Assembly: GCA_021845925.1 (NCBI GenBank) | Contig: JAJZUW010000007.1 | Span: 62,001 to 126,000, forward strand | Origin: Pseudomonadota bacterium | GTDB lineage: Bacteria > Pseudomonadota > Gammaproteobacteria > Burkholderiales > Sulfuriferulaceae | Direction of reading: 5' to 3' | DNA: 64,000 bases | In this document: positions 7,393 to 16,803 of the stretch, piece after piece | Layout: the number at the start of each line of letters is the position of its first letter | How positions within the stretch are numbered: the first letter of the stretch is position 1 | Made by a program: the position numbers and the translations under genes | The notes under the pieces: model-generated | Seen by the model: the letters and a program-made list of their open reading frames with translations, nothing else | What the model was told of the DNA's origin: nothing | The model's database searches: none

Positions 7393-8565
7393 ATGCAAAA
7401 GATGAACAAAACCCTGTTGGCAGTTGCTTTGGCTGGCCTGTCTGCTTCTGCGCTGGCTGACAGCACACCGGCTGCACCTAGCCTCGGATCAGTGATTGCA
7501 GCCACCCCCGGTCTTGCCATTACCGGTTATGTGGCTGGCACCTATGATTACTTCAACACCGACAAACCGGCCAACCGTCAGTTCGAAACCACATCAAACG
7601 GGTTTACCGCCAATCAGGCAGCCCTGACAGTGGCGTATCTGCCAGCCAGCGGTGCAGGTGCCCAGGTGACGGCAATTGGTGGTTCGGATGCCCAGATCCT
7701 GCGTTCGGGTGAAACCTACCCGACGGCAACGCCGAATGCCCAGTTCGACCTGTTCAATGCGTTTGCCCAGTACGCCGTGGATACCTACACGCTGATGGCA
7801 GGTAAATTCTCGACCCTGACGGGTGCTGAAGTGGCGACCCCGAATGCAGACAATGAAATCTCGCGTTCGCTGCTGTATACCGATATGGAACCCATTACCC
7901 ATACCGGCGCCCGTGTTGTCGATGCCATTTCTCCGGCATTCACCATCACTGCAGGAGTGAACAACGGCTGGAACTACACCAGCTCGCCATCAACTGCCAC
8001 AGGCACCTCCGGCAAGACCTTCGAACTGGGCGTGTCTGGTACACCGGACAAGGCATTTGCCTATTCGCTGGCTTACTACAATGGCGATTCTCCCCTGTTT
8101 GATGGCTTGGGTAGTGGTGTCAACAGCAGTCTGCAATTGTTCGATGCTGTGCTGACCTGGAATGCAACCGATAGCCTGACTTTCATCCTGAATGACGATT
8201 ATCTGTCCAAGGACAACGTCGGATTGCTCAATGGCACCACCGGTACCGGTACCGCCAACGGTATCGCCCTGTATGCCAACTATGCACTGACACCGGAATG
8301 GATGCTGTCGTTGCGTGGCGAATATGTGAATGACTCCGACGGCATGCTCACCATGAACAGCGGAGTGGCAGCAGCCACCTTTGCTGGTGCAACATCCAAC
8401 ACGCTGAAGGAAGGCACGATTGCACTGAACTATACCCCGGTGAAAAACCTGAAGCTGTCAGGCGAACTGCGGGAAGATGAATCCAGCGTCAACATGTTCG
8501 TGAAGAACGGTACTGCCGCATCCAGCCAGACATCGGTCGAATTCCAGGCCATGTACATGTTCTGA
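7393..8565 (+). CDS. outer-membrane beta-barrel porin (BBP2/OmpL-like)
   Basis: 390 aa. The ATG at 7393 follows a GGGAG ribosome site by 6 nt; a TTG directly before it is not needed. Residues 1-~21 are a signal peptide ending ALA-D. The rest alternates short hydrophobic/aromatic strands and ends in an aromatic C terminus (FQAMYMF), as for outer-membrane barrels. The content resembles the beta-barrel porin-2 family (GYVAGTYDYFNTD near the start, LKLSGELREDESS near the end). As the first gene of a glnK-amtB operon it probably assists entry of ammonium, nitrate or small nitrogen compounds; betaproteobacteria such as Herbaspirillum also carry an extra exported-protein gene in this operon. Confidence 0.8.
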   Translation: MQKMNKTLLAVALAGLSASALADSTPAAPSLGSVIAATPGLAITGYVAGTYDYFNTDKPANRQFETTSNGFTANQAALTVAYLPASGAGAQVTAIGGSDAQILRSGETYPTATPNAQFDLFNAFAQYAVDTYTLMAGKFSTLTGAEVATPNADNEISRSLLYTDMEPITHTGARVVDAISPAFTITAGVNNGWNYTSSPSTATGTSGKTFELGVSGTPDKAFAYSLAYYNGDSPLFDGLGSGVNSSLQLFDAVLTWNATDSLTFILNDDYLSKDNVGLLNGTTGTGTANGIALYANYALTPEWMLSLRGEYVNDSDGMLTMNSGVAAATFAGATSNTLKEGTIALNYTPVKNLKLSGELREDESSVNMFVKNGTAASSQTSVEFQAMYMF

Positions 8566-8582
8566 AGCGGTTTCCATCCTGA

Positions 8583-8939
<357 letters not shown>

Positions 8940-8952
8940 AGTGGAGAGCAAA

Positions 8953-10458
8953 ATGAAAAAATGGCTCGTAGCATTAAGTATGATGTTTGCCTTCGGGGCG
9001 CAGGGGGTGATGGCGGATGATACGCCGGCAGCACCAGCTGCAGCGCCTGCTGCCACAGCGCCTGCTCCGGCAGCTGCTCCAGCCGCAGCGGCACCGGCTG
9101 CTGCTGCAACCGCAGCTCCAGCCGCAGCGGCACCGGCTGCAGCTCCTGCGGCACCACCTGTGGCTGACAAGGGTGATACCACCTGGATGCTGATTTCCAC
9201 TGTACTGGTGATTGCCATGACCATTCCCGGTCTGGCGCTGTTCTACGGCGGACTGGTCCGCTCGAAAAACATGCTGTCCATGTTGTCGCAGGTGTTTGTC
9301 ATTTTCTGCCTGATCTCGGTGTTGTGGATGGTATACGGCTATTCGCTGGCATTTACCGCCAACGATTCGGCCAGTCTCAACAACTGGATAGGCGGAACGT
9401 CGCGGCTGTTCATGAAAGGCATCATGGATCCGTCAGCGATGTCGGAAACCTTCACCAAAGGGGTGTACATTCCCGAAGTCGTATTCATGGTGTTCCAGCT
9501 GACCTTTGCTGCGATTACCGTGGCACTGATCGTGGGTGGCATGGCTGAGCGGGTGAAATTCTCTGCCCTGCTGGTGTTCTCGGTGCTCTGGTTCACGCTG
9601 GTGTACATCCCTGTCGCCCATATGGTCTGGTTCTGGGGTGGTCCTTCGTCCTACCAGAGTCCTGCCGGCTTCCTGTTCAACAAGGGCGCGCTGGACTTTG
9701 CCGGTGGTACGGTGGTGCACATCAACTCTGGTATGGCCGCACTGATGGGTGCCATCGTGCTGGGCAAGCGGATTGGTTATGGCAAGGAATCCATGGCTCC
9801 GCACAGCATGGTAATGACCATGATCGGCGCCTCGATGCTGTGGGTGGGCTGGTTTGGCTTCAATGCCGGTTCCAACCTGGAAGCTGCGCCGACCGCTGTG
9901 CTGGCCATGGCCAACACCATTGTCGCTCCGGCGATGGCCGCCCTGACCTGGATGTTCATCGAATGGATCATGCATGGCAAACCCAGCCTGCTGGGTGCCT
10001 GTTCCGGTGCGGTTGCCGGTCTGGTCGCCGTGACCCCTGCCGCTGGCTTTGCCGGCATCATGGGCTCGCTGGTCCTCGGCGCGGTCGTGTCTGTCGTCTG
10101 CTACTGGAGCGTGAACTCGCTGAAGAAGATGCTGGGCTATGACGACTCGCTGGATGCCTTCGGTGTGCATGCTGTGGGTGGTTTCATCGGGTCGATCGGT
10201 ACCGGTATCCTGGTCAACCCGGCTCTGGGTGGTTCGGGTGTGTTCGACTACGGTGCCAACAAAGTCGCCGCCTTCGATCTGGGTGCGCAACTGATCAGCC
10301 AGTTGTGGGATTCGGGCGTGGTGATTGTCTGGTCCGGCCTGGTCAGCTTCATCCTGTTCAAGGTGATCGACATGGTGATGGGCCTGCGCGTGACTGAAGA
10401 AGAAGAACGCGAAGGTCTGGATATTACCAGCCACGGCGAACGCGCCTACAACCTGTAA
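8953..10458 (+). CDS. amtB: ammonium transporter AmtB with Ala/Pro-rich N-terminal linker
   Basis: 501 aa from the ATG at 8953, behind a GGAG site. A signal peptide (residues 1-~22, ending VMA-DD) is followed by an unusually long Ala/Pro-rich low-complexity stretch to about residue 70, then the Amt core of about 11 membrane helices. Core signatures are present: MTIPGLALFYGGLVR near the start of the core, FAGGTVVHINSGMAAL with the first pore histidine, and DAFGVHAVGGFIGSIGTG with the second. The C-terminal tail VTEEEEREGLDITSHGERAY is the PII-binding tail. It moves ammonium across the inner membrane. The Ala/Pro segment would sit in the periplasm if the signal peptide is used. Confidence 0.95.
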   Translation: MKKWLVALSMMFAFGAQGVMADDTPAAPAAAPAATAPAPAAAPAAAAPAAAATAAPAAAAPAAAPAAPPVADKGDTTWMLISTVLVIAMTIPGLALFYGGLVRSKNMLSMLSQVFVIFCLISVLWMVYGYSLAFTANDSASLNNWIGGTSRLFMKGIMDPSAMSETFTKGVYIPEVVFMVFQLTFAAITVALIVGGMAERVKFSALLVFSVLWFTLVYIPVAHMVWFWGGPSSYQSPAGFLFNKGALDFAGGTVVHINSGMAALMGAIVLGKRIGYGKESMAPHSMVMTMIGASMLWVGWFGFNAGSNLEAAPTAVLAMANTIVAPAMAALTWMFIEWIMHGKPSLLGACSGAVAGLVAVTPAAGFAGIMGSLVLGAVVSVVCYWSVNSLKKMLGYDDSLDAFGVHAVGGFIGSIGTGILVNPALGGSGVFDYGANKVAAFDLGAQLISQLWDSGVVIVWSGLVSFILFKVIDMVMGLRVTEEEEREGLDITSHGERAYNL

Positions 10459-10476
10459 CCTCCGGTCTTCCGGCTC

Positions 10477-10504
10477 AAGGGCACCCTGCGGGGTGCCCTT
10501 TTTT
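10477..10504 (+). terminator. rho-independent terminator after amtB
   Basis: A perfect 10-bp stem AAGGGCACCC / GGGTGCCCTT with loop TGCG is followed by more T residues. It ends the porin-glnK-amtB operon. Confidence 0.92.
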
Positions 10505-10529
10505 GTGGTGTGCCCAACCCTCCCACCTT

Positions 10530-10620
10530 CGTCATTCTGCGCGGAGCGAAGCGAAGTCGCAGAATCTTATATGGAGCATGAACAAGAACGACAGATTCCG
10601 CGACTGCGCGCGGAATGACG
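10530..10620. repeat. interspersed double-hairpin repeat (REP-like), copy 1
   Basis: Two hairpins: ATTCTGCG (10534-10541) pairs with CGCAGAAT (10558-10565), and ATTCCGCG (10595-10602) with CGCGGAAT (10609-10616); both have outward-facing CGTC/GACG ends. Near-identical modules occur at 45052-45250. The rest of the 406-bp gap after amtB (10505-10864) holds only a further GCGACTGCGCGCAAAAG fragment and the leader of the efflux operon; no gene is seen there. Confidence 0.85.
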
Positions 10621-10758
10621 ATACCCTCAACGCGACTGCGCGCAAAAGACGATACTCCGTAGGCAGTCAGCCGCCCAGCCTGATCCGTACGATGTTCAGG
10701 ATAGGTCGCGTTCATGGTTCGTAATGGAATGGTAATCCGCGCGGCAACGGGGCTTCGG

Positions 10759-10864
10759 TAGAATGTCAGCCGGTGTTGATCCGGCACAGTGACAGCCGGT
10801 GTGAATCCTGCGCGGAAGTCATGTTGTTCCGCCGGACAAGCAGAACGATTGCGGGAGTGTGGAA
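10759..10864 (+). other. structured leader of the RND efflux operon, with -10-like box
   Basis: TAGAAT (10759-10764) could be a -10 box. Downstream, GCCGG (10769-10773) pairs with CCGGC (10781-10785) and GCGGAA (10812-10817) pairs with TTCCGC (10827-10832). The segment CAGCCGGTG appears twice (near 10767 and 10793), each followed by (T)GATCC or GAATCC, recalling part of the cobalamin riboswitch core, but the other conserved boxes are not seen. It may be a regulatory leader; its type is unproven. Confidence 0.35.
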
Positions 10865-12007
10865 ATGATGGGTGTACGACGCAAGCTGGGATGGGTTTGG
10901 ATCATATTCTGGATGCTTGCAGCAGTTTGCGCTAATACGATGGCATTCGCAGACAACACTGGCGAAGTGGATCTGACGCCAGCCCAGCTGCAGTTTGTGA
11001 CAGTCGTGCCGGTTCGGCTGATCGATTTTTCGGTTGACCGTAACGCGGTGGGAAATACCGATTTCAACCAGGACCGCACGGTGCAGATTTCGCCGCCCTA
11101 TGCGGGGCGGATTGTGGAGGTTGCGGTCAACGCCGGGCAGGATGTGCGCAAAGGGCAGTTGCTGTTCACCATCGACAGTCCGGACCTGGTGCAGGCCGAA
11201 TCCACTCTGCTGTCGGCCGCTGGTACGCTGGAGGTGACAACGGCCGCGCTCAGACGCGCAAAAGAATTGTATGCCGTGCAGGGCATGGCACAGAAAGACT
11301 ATCAGCAGGCGGTGGCCGACCAGCAGGCCGCAGAAGGCAATGACAAGGCGGCAGTGGATGCCGTTCGCATTTTTGGCAAGACCGAAGCCGAGATTTCGGC
11401 GGTGGTCAAAAACCGTCATATCGATTCGGTCATGCCTGTGCGCAGTCCCATCAGTGGCCGTGTGGTGACACGGAATGCCGCGCCCGGCATGCTGGTGCAG
11501 CCGGGTTCGACACCCGTCCCGCTGGTGGTGGCGGATCTGGCGACCAAATGGCTGGTTGCCATGCTGCCCGAGGCCGACCTGCCGCTGGTGCGGCTTGGTG
11601 AAACCATCGATGCGCATCTGATGGCTTATCCCGATAAGGTCTTTCATGGCCGGATCAGTTACGTTTCCACGTCGGTCGATCCCAATACCCACCGGATCAC
11701 CGTACGGGCCGAGATTCGCGACCCGGACAACCTGATCGCGCCGCAGATGCTGGCCACGTTTACGTTGCACACCGGCAAGGTGATGCATTCCGCCGGCATA
11801 CCGCTGAATGGCGTGGTGCGCGAAGGCGACGGCACAATGACTGCATGGATCACGACTGATCGCCGGCACTTTTTCCGCCGGCAGATCCGCATCGGTATCG
11901 AACAGAATGGCATGCGTCAGGTGCTGGCTGGTCTGCAGCCTGGCGACCTGGTGGCCGGTGATGGTGCGTTATTCCTGAGCAATGCCTGGGCGTTAGGGCT
12001 CAAATGA
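10865..12007 (+). CDS. RND efflux periplasmic adaptor (HlyD/CusB-like)
   Basis: 380 aa from the ATG at 10865 (GGGAG ribosome site 7 nt upstream). A signal peptide (about residues 1-30, ending AFA-D) is followed by a biotinyl-lipoyl-like half (QISPPYAGRIVEVAVNAGQDVRKGQLLFTID), a helical hairpin, the second lipoyl half (VRSPISGRVVTRNAAPGMLVQPG) and a beta-barrel/membrane-proximal part. This is the membrane fusion protein order. It links the inner-membrane pump at 12049 to the outer-membrane factor at 15219. Similarity to CusB/CzcB-type adaptors suggests a metal or other small-cation substrate, but no metal-binding N-terminal cluster is obvious. Confidence 0.88.
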   Translation: MMGVRRKLGWVWIIFWMLAAVCANTMAFADNTGEVDLTPAQLQFVTVVPVRLIDFSVDRNAVGNTDFNQDRTVQISPPYAGRIVEVAVNAGQDVRKGQLLFTIDSPDLVQAESTLLSAAGTLEVTTAALRRAKELYAVQGMAQKDYQQAVADQQAAEGNDKAAVDAVRIFGKTEAEISAVVKNRHIDSVMPVRSPISGRVVTRNAAPGMLVQPGSTPVPLVVADLATKWLVAMLPEADLPLVRLGETIDAHLMAYPDKVFHGRISYVSTSVDPNTHRITVRAEIRDPDNLIAPQMLATFTLHTGKVMHSAGIPLNGVVREGDGTMTAWITTDRRHFFRRQIRIGIEQNGMRQVLAGLQPGDLVAGDGALFLSNAWALGLK

Positions 12008-12048
12008 GCGCAATCCCGCCATTCTGTCGTTTTTGAGAAAGAACTCCT

Positions 12049-15000
12049 GTGCTGCAAGGTATTCTGTCATTCGCCCTGTCCAGACGACCCATTGTCCTGC
12101 TGTTCCTGCTGGTATTCGCAGGCATCGGACTGGCGGCATTCTACAAGCTGAATATCGAAGCCTATCCAAACCCGGCGCCGGTGATTCTGGAGATCACTGC
12201 GCAGGCACCCGGTCTTTCGGCCGAAGAAATGGAGCGTTACTACACCATTCCGATGGAAGTGGGGCTGGCCACGACACCAGGGGTAGAGAACATCCGTTCC
12301 ACTTCGTTCTATGGCCTGTCGTTTGTCCGCGTGACATTCAAGTATGGCATTGACTATTATTTTGCCTATACCCAGGCAGCCCTGAACCTGCAACAGAATG
12401 TGTCCCTGCCCAACAACGTGCAGCCACAGATCCAGGCTTCCAGTCTGGTGGGCGAAATTTACCGCTATCAGGTCAAGGGGCCGCCTCATTTCGGACTTAC
12501 AAATCTGCGGACATTGCAGGACTGGGTCATCCAGCGCCGTCTGCTCAATGTCCATGGCGTCGCGCAAGTGGTGGCATGGGGCGGCACCACGAAGGAATAC
12601 CAGGTCCGGATCAATCCGGACAAGCTGGAAGCCTACCATGTGACCGTTCCGCAAGTGCTGACGGCACTGGGCAATGCCAACATCAATGTGGGCGGTCGCA
12701 CGGTTGATTTCGGTCAGCAGTCGGTCAATGTGCGTGGCATCGGACTGATCCACAGCGTGAAAGACATTGAAAACGTCGTGCTTGCCCAGACAAACGGCGT
12801 GCCGGTCACGGTGGGCGATGTCGCGCATTGCCAGATTGGTTATGTGCCGCGGCTGGGCGAGGCCGGTCGGGACAATCAGGATGACGTGGTGACGGCGATT
12901 GTGGTGATGAACCGCACCATGCAGACCAATGAAGTGGTGGCCAGCGTCAAGGAGGCTATCCACCAGATCAATACCGACGGCACCCTGCCGGCTGGTGTGC
13001 ATATCGATCCGTATTATGATCGTTCCACACTGGTGGCGGTGACCACGCACACGGTTCTGCATAACCTGGTGTTTGGCGTGCTGCTGGTCTTTCTGATTCA
13101 GTGGGTGTTTCTGGGAGATCTGCGCAGCGCGATCATTGTCAGCGTCAATATCCCGTTCGCATTGTTTTTCAGCATCATGATACTGGTGCTGGCGGGTGAG
13201 TCTGCCAACCTGTTGTCGCTGGGAGCCGTGGATTTTGGCATTATTGTCGATTCGGCCGTCATCCTGGTGGAAAACATTTTTCGCAATTTCCAGCTGTCCA
13301 ATGAAGAACGCAGCGAACTGCTGCATGGTTTCAGTGAGCACGGTATCCATGGCGCGCGTGATGAACACGGTTTCTGGCCAGAGCGGTTACGGCTCATTTT
13401 TGCGAGTGTGCTGCAGGTCGATCGGGCTGTGCTGTTTTCCAGCATGATTACTGTCGCTGCGTTTATTCCGCTGTTCACCATGCAGGGTGTCGAGGGACAG
13501 ATTTTCGGGCCCATGGCACGCACATACGGGTATGCGCTGGCTGGTGCGCTGATCGCCACCTTTACAGTCACGCCGGTGCTGGCATCGTTTCTGTTGCCGC
13601 GCCATGTTGAAGAAAAGGAAACCTGGCTGGTTGAAAAATTGCGCCATGTCTATCGGCCGGTTCTCACATGGGCGCTGGATAACCGATGGAAAACCGTGTT
13701 GCTGGGTGGCGTGTTCTTCGCGATTTCCGGCATCATGCTGGCGTTGAGCGGGTCCGAATTCCTGCCAGCGCTGGAAGAAGGCAATCTGTGGATCCGTGCC
13801 ACCATGCCACCGACCATTTCGCTGGAGGCGGGTAACCGTGAAGTGGCCCGCATGCGGCAGATTCTCGACAAGTATCCGGAAGTGATCACTGCCGTATCGC
13901 AGCATGGCCGGCCGGATGATGGCAGCGATGCTTCCGGATTCAACAATGTGGAATTGTTCGTCCCGCTCAAGCCGTTCGATGACTGGCCACGCGGATTGAC
14001 CAAGGAGCAGCTGGTCGCGCAGATCCAGGCAGAATTCAGGAACGAGTTCAAAGGCACCGAGTTCAATTTTTCGCAGTACATTCAGGACAACGTCGAGGAA
14101 GGATTGTCTGGTGTCAAGGGCGCCAATTCGGTCAAGATCATGGGGCCGGATCTCAATGTGCTGGAAAAGCTGGCCAATCAGGTGATGCAGCAGATGGGGC
14201 AGGTCAAGGGTATCCAGGATCTTGGCGTGTTCCGCGTCATGGGGCAGCCCAATCTGGATATCCGGATCGACCGGGCACGCTGCGCGCGTTACGGGCTGAA
14301 CACCGGCGATGTGAATGCAGTGATCCAGGCGGCCATGGGCGGCACCACGGCGACCACGATCTACGAAGGCGACCGGACGTTTAACCTGACCGTCAGGCTG
14401 GCGCCGGAATTCCGCCAGAATGTCGATGCGATTCGCCAATTGCCAGTGGGATATCAGAATGCGGCGGGCGGTACCAGTTACATTCCGCTGGGCGAGCTGG
14501 CAGATATCTCGCTCGATACCGGCGCTTCGTATATTTACCATGAAGGCGGCGAGCGTTTTATCCCGGTCAAATTCAGTGTGCGCGGGCGCGACCTGGGCGG
14601 AACGGTGGAAGATGCCCAGCAGCGCATTGCTAGACATGTGGTGTTGCCGCGCGGTTACCGGATGGTCTGGGCTGGTGAATTTGGTGAAATGCAGAAAGCG
14701 CGCCAGCGTCTGATGGTGATCCTGCCAATTGCGATTATTGCCATCATGGTTTTATTGTATGCGCTGTTCAATAATATTCTGGACAGTTTTCTGACACTGG
14801 TTTCCATTCCTTTTTCCATCGCTGGCGGAATCATTGCGCTGTTTCTGACCGGACTGGATCTCAGCGTGTCTGCTGCGATTGGTTTTGTTTCGCTGTTCGG
14901 GGTATCCGTGATGAACGGGATTTTGGTGATGACCTACTATAACCAGTTGCGACAGACCGGGCAGGGAATCCGGGAGGCCATGTTCAATGCGGCTGATCAA

Positions 15001-15222
15001 CGGATGCGACCGATGCTGATGACCGCTTTGTCAGCCTGTATCGGGTTGCTGCCGGCCGCGTTGTCGCATGGCATTGGCAGTCAGGTCCAGCGCCCCCTCG
15101 CTGTGGTGGTGGTGGGTGGCATGTTTATCGGCCCCCTGACCTTGCTGGTGGTTGGTCCGGCCATGCAGTACATCATTCTGCAGTGGAAGGCATCGGCGAT
15201 CGCGCGCGGAGGACATCAATGA
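12049..15222 (+). CDS. RND efflux pump permease (CzcA/CusA-like)
   Basis: 1057 aa with a GTG start. The layout is that of an RND permease: first helix (RRPIVLLFLLVFAGIGLAAF), a large periplasmic loop, helices 2-6 with the proton-relay motif GAVDFGIIVDSAVILVENIF around residue 395-415, a second periplasmic loop and a second helix group (FGVSVMNGILVMTYYNQLR). The D-F-G-I-I-V-D motif is typical of the heavy-metal (HME) branch rather than AcrB, and a short cytoplasmic insertion with several His residues (SEHGIHGARDEHG) follows. Substrate unknown; Co/Zn/Ni/Cu/Ag are all possible. It overlaps the outer-membrane factor gene by 4 nt. Confidence 0.9.
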   Translation: MLQGILSFALSRRPIVLLFLLVFAGIGLAAFYKLNIEAYPNPAPVILEITAQAPGLSAEEMERYYTIPMEVGLATTPGVENIRSTSFYGLSFVRVTFKYGIDYYFAYTQAALNLQQNVSLPNNVQPQIQASSLVGEIYRYQVKGPPHFGLTNLRTLQDWVIQRRLLNVHGVAQVVAWGGTTKEYQVRINPDKLEAYHVTVPQVLTALGNANINVGGRTVDFGQQSVNVRGIGLIHSVKDIENVVLAQTNGVPVTVGDVAHCQIGYVPRLGEAGRDNQDDVVTAIVVMNRTMQTNEVVASVKEAIHQINTDGTLPAGVHIDPYYDRSTLVAVTTHTVLHNLVFGVLLVFLIQWVFLGDLRSAIIVSVNIPFALFFSIMILVLAGESANLLSLGAVDFGIIVDSAVILVENIFRNFQLSNEERSELLHGFSEHGIHGARDEHGFWPERLRLIFASVLQVDRAVLFSSMITVAAFIPLFTMQGVEGQIFGPMARTYGYALAGALIATFTVTPVLASFLLPRHVEEKETWLVEKLRHVYRPVLTWALDNRWKTVLLGGVFFAISGIMLALSGSEFLPALEEGNLWIRATMPPTISLEAGNREVARMRQILDKYPEVITAVSQHGRPDDGSDASGFNNVELFVPLKPFDDWPRGLTKEQLVAQIQAEFRNEFKGTEFNFSQYIQDNVEEGLSGVKGANSVKIMGPDLNVLEKLANQVMQQMGQVKGIQDLGVFRVMGQPNLDIRIDRARCARYGLNTGDVNAVIQAAMGGTTATTIYEGDRTFNLTVRLAPEFRQNVDAIRQLPVGYQNAAGGTSYIPLGELADISLDTGASYIYHEGGERFIPVKFSVRGRDLGGTVEDAQQRIARHVVLPRGYRMVWAGEFGEMQKARQRLMVILPIAIIAIMVLLYALFNNILDSFLTLVSIPFSIAGGIIALFLTGLDLSVSAAIGFVSLFGVSVMNGILVMTYYNQLRQTGQGIREAMFNAADQRMRPMLMTALSACIGLLPAALSHGIGSQVQRPLAVVVVGGMFIGPLTLLVVGPAMQYIILQWKASAIARGGHQ

Positions 15223-16781
15223 CCGCGTCGCGTCTGTTTGCCCGGCATCCCCGGTTACATCCACGTTTTTTGCGGCTGACGCTCGGGATCAGCCTCGCTG
15301 GCATGCTAACCGGTTGTGCTGTCGGGCCCGACTTCAAGACACCGTCGGCACCGGCCAGTTCGGCATATACCGAACACGGTCAGCCGGGGCGAACAGTAGC
15401 AGCCGATGGCATTGCGCAGCATTACGCCATCGGACGGAACATACCGGCCGACTGGTGGACGGTGTTTCATTCCAGCCATCTGAACCAGCTGATCCAGCAA
15501 GCACTGACGGCCAACCCGGGCATTGCCGCTGCCGACGCGGCATTGCGTCAGGCGCAGGAATATGTGGCTGCGCAGAAAGGATATTTTTATCCCACGGCCA
15601 GCATCGGCTATTCGTTGACCCGGCAGCAGCTGGCCGGCAACATGGGCGGCAATTCTCCTGGCCTGCAGGGCAATGGTTCTGTGGTGTCGGTGACCAACAA
15701 TGCCAGCCCGCCGTATGTCAAACCGATCATCTATAACTGGCATACCGCCAATCTGTCGGTTGGTTATACGCCGGATGTGTTTGGCGCCAACAGCCGGCAA
15801 GTGGAATCCCTGCAGGCCCAGGCGGATGCCCAGCAGTTCCAGCTGGAAGCAGCCCGCATTACCCTGGTGTCCAATCTGGTGGCGGCTGCATTGCAGGAAG
15901 CGGCATTGGTCGAGCAGGTCAAGGCAGCCCGGCAGGTGGTCAGCGACAACCGGCAAGCCCTGGATATTGTCAAAAAGCAGTTTGCCACCGGCTACGCCAT
16001 GCGCATGGATGTGGCTGCCCAGGAATCTGCGCTGGCGGCAGCCGAAGCCGTTTTGCCACCACTGGACAAGCAGCTGGAACAGACCCGCGACCTGATTCGT
16101 GTGCTGGTCGGCAAGCCACAGGACCAGTCTGTCGGTCCTGATTTCAGCATGGCCGAATTCAGCCTGCCCGAAACGTTGCCACTCAGCCTGCCGGCCGATC
16201 TGGTCCGGCAACGGCCGGATGTGCGCGTGGCGGAAGCGCAGTTGCATGCGGCCAGTGCCAATGTCGGTGTTGCCATTGCAGCGCGCCTGCCCCAGTTCAG
16301 CATCAATGGTATCTATGGCGGTGAAGCCACCGAGTTCGGACAGATGTTCCAGACGGGCGGTCCGTTCTGGATGCTGCTGGGCAATGTCACCCAGCCGGTG
16401 TTCGATGGCGGCACGCTGCTGCACCGCAAGCGCGCGGCTGATCAGGCGCTGGTTCAGGCGGCTGCGCAGTATCGTGCGACGGTTCTGACCGCCTTGCAGA
16501 ATGTTGCGGACACCTTGCATGCGATTCGTGCGGATGCGGATGGTCTGGCTGCTGCCGATCGGGCCGAACAGGCTGCACGGGTGACGCGCGACCTGACTCG
16601 GAAGCAGCAGGAATCCGGCTATGTCAGTGCGCTGGTCTGGCTGCAGGCCGAACAGGCCTGGCAACAGGCGCGCATGGCCCAGGTGCAGGCGCAAAGCCAG
16701 CGGCTGGGTGATACGGCCGCCTTGTATGAGGCTCTGGGCGGTGGCTGGTGGCAGCGGCCAGCGGTGCACAAACATCCCTAG
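15219..16781 (+). CDS. outer-membrane efflux lipoprotein (NodT/OprM family)
   Basis: 520 aa from the ATG at 15219, which overlaps the permease stop (ATGA). The signal peptide ends in a lipobox LTGC with acylated Cys33, followed by AVGPDFKTP, the usual start of NodT-type factors. The two OEP repeats are visible with long helices (RQAQEYVAAQKGYFYPTASIG; QRPDVRVAEAQLHAASANVG). A trimer would form the outer-membrane channel for the RND pump. A longer reading from 15183 lies inside the permease gene and is not preferred. Confidence 0.92.
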   Translation: MTASRLFARHPRLHPRFLRLTLGISLAGMLTGCAVGPDFKTPSAPASSAYTEHGQPGRTVAADGIAQHYAIGRNIPADWWTVFHSSHLNQLIQQALTANPGIAAADAALRQAQEYVAAQKGYFYPTASIGYSLTRQQLAGNMGGNSPGLQGNGSVVSVTNNASPPYVKPIIYNWHTANLSVGYTPDVFGANSRQVESLQAQADAQQFQLEAARITLVSNLVAAALQEAALVEQVKAARQVVSDNRQALDIVKKQFATGYAMRMDVAAQESALAAAEAVLPPLDKQLEQTRDLIRVLVGKPQDQSVGPDFSMAEFSLPETLPLSLPADLVRQRPDVRVAEAQLHAASANVGVAIAARLPQFSINGIYGGEATEFGQMFQTGGPFWMLLGNVTQPVFDGGTLLHRKRAADQALVQAAAQYRATVLTALQNVADTLHAIRADADGLAAADRAEQAARVTRDLTRKQQESGYVSALVWLQAEQAWQQARMAQVQAQSQRLGDTAALYEALGGGWWQRPAVHKHP

Positions 16782-16803
16782 CCGGTATCTTGCTGCGCCT
16801 GTT

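Noticed and set aside
9433-10434. 333-codon His-rich minus-strand frame opposite amtB
   Set aside because: Antisense shadow of amtB; no family-like features.
10759-10864. confident cobalamin riboswitch call
   Set aside because: Only a partial core-like match is seen; the other conserved elements (including a clear B12 box) are lacking.
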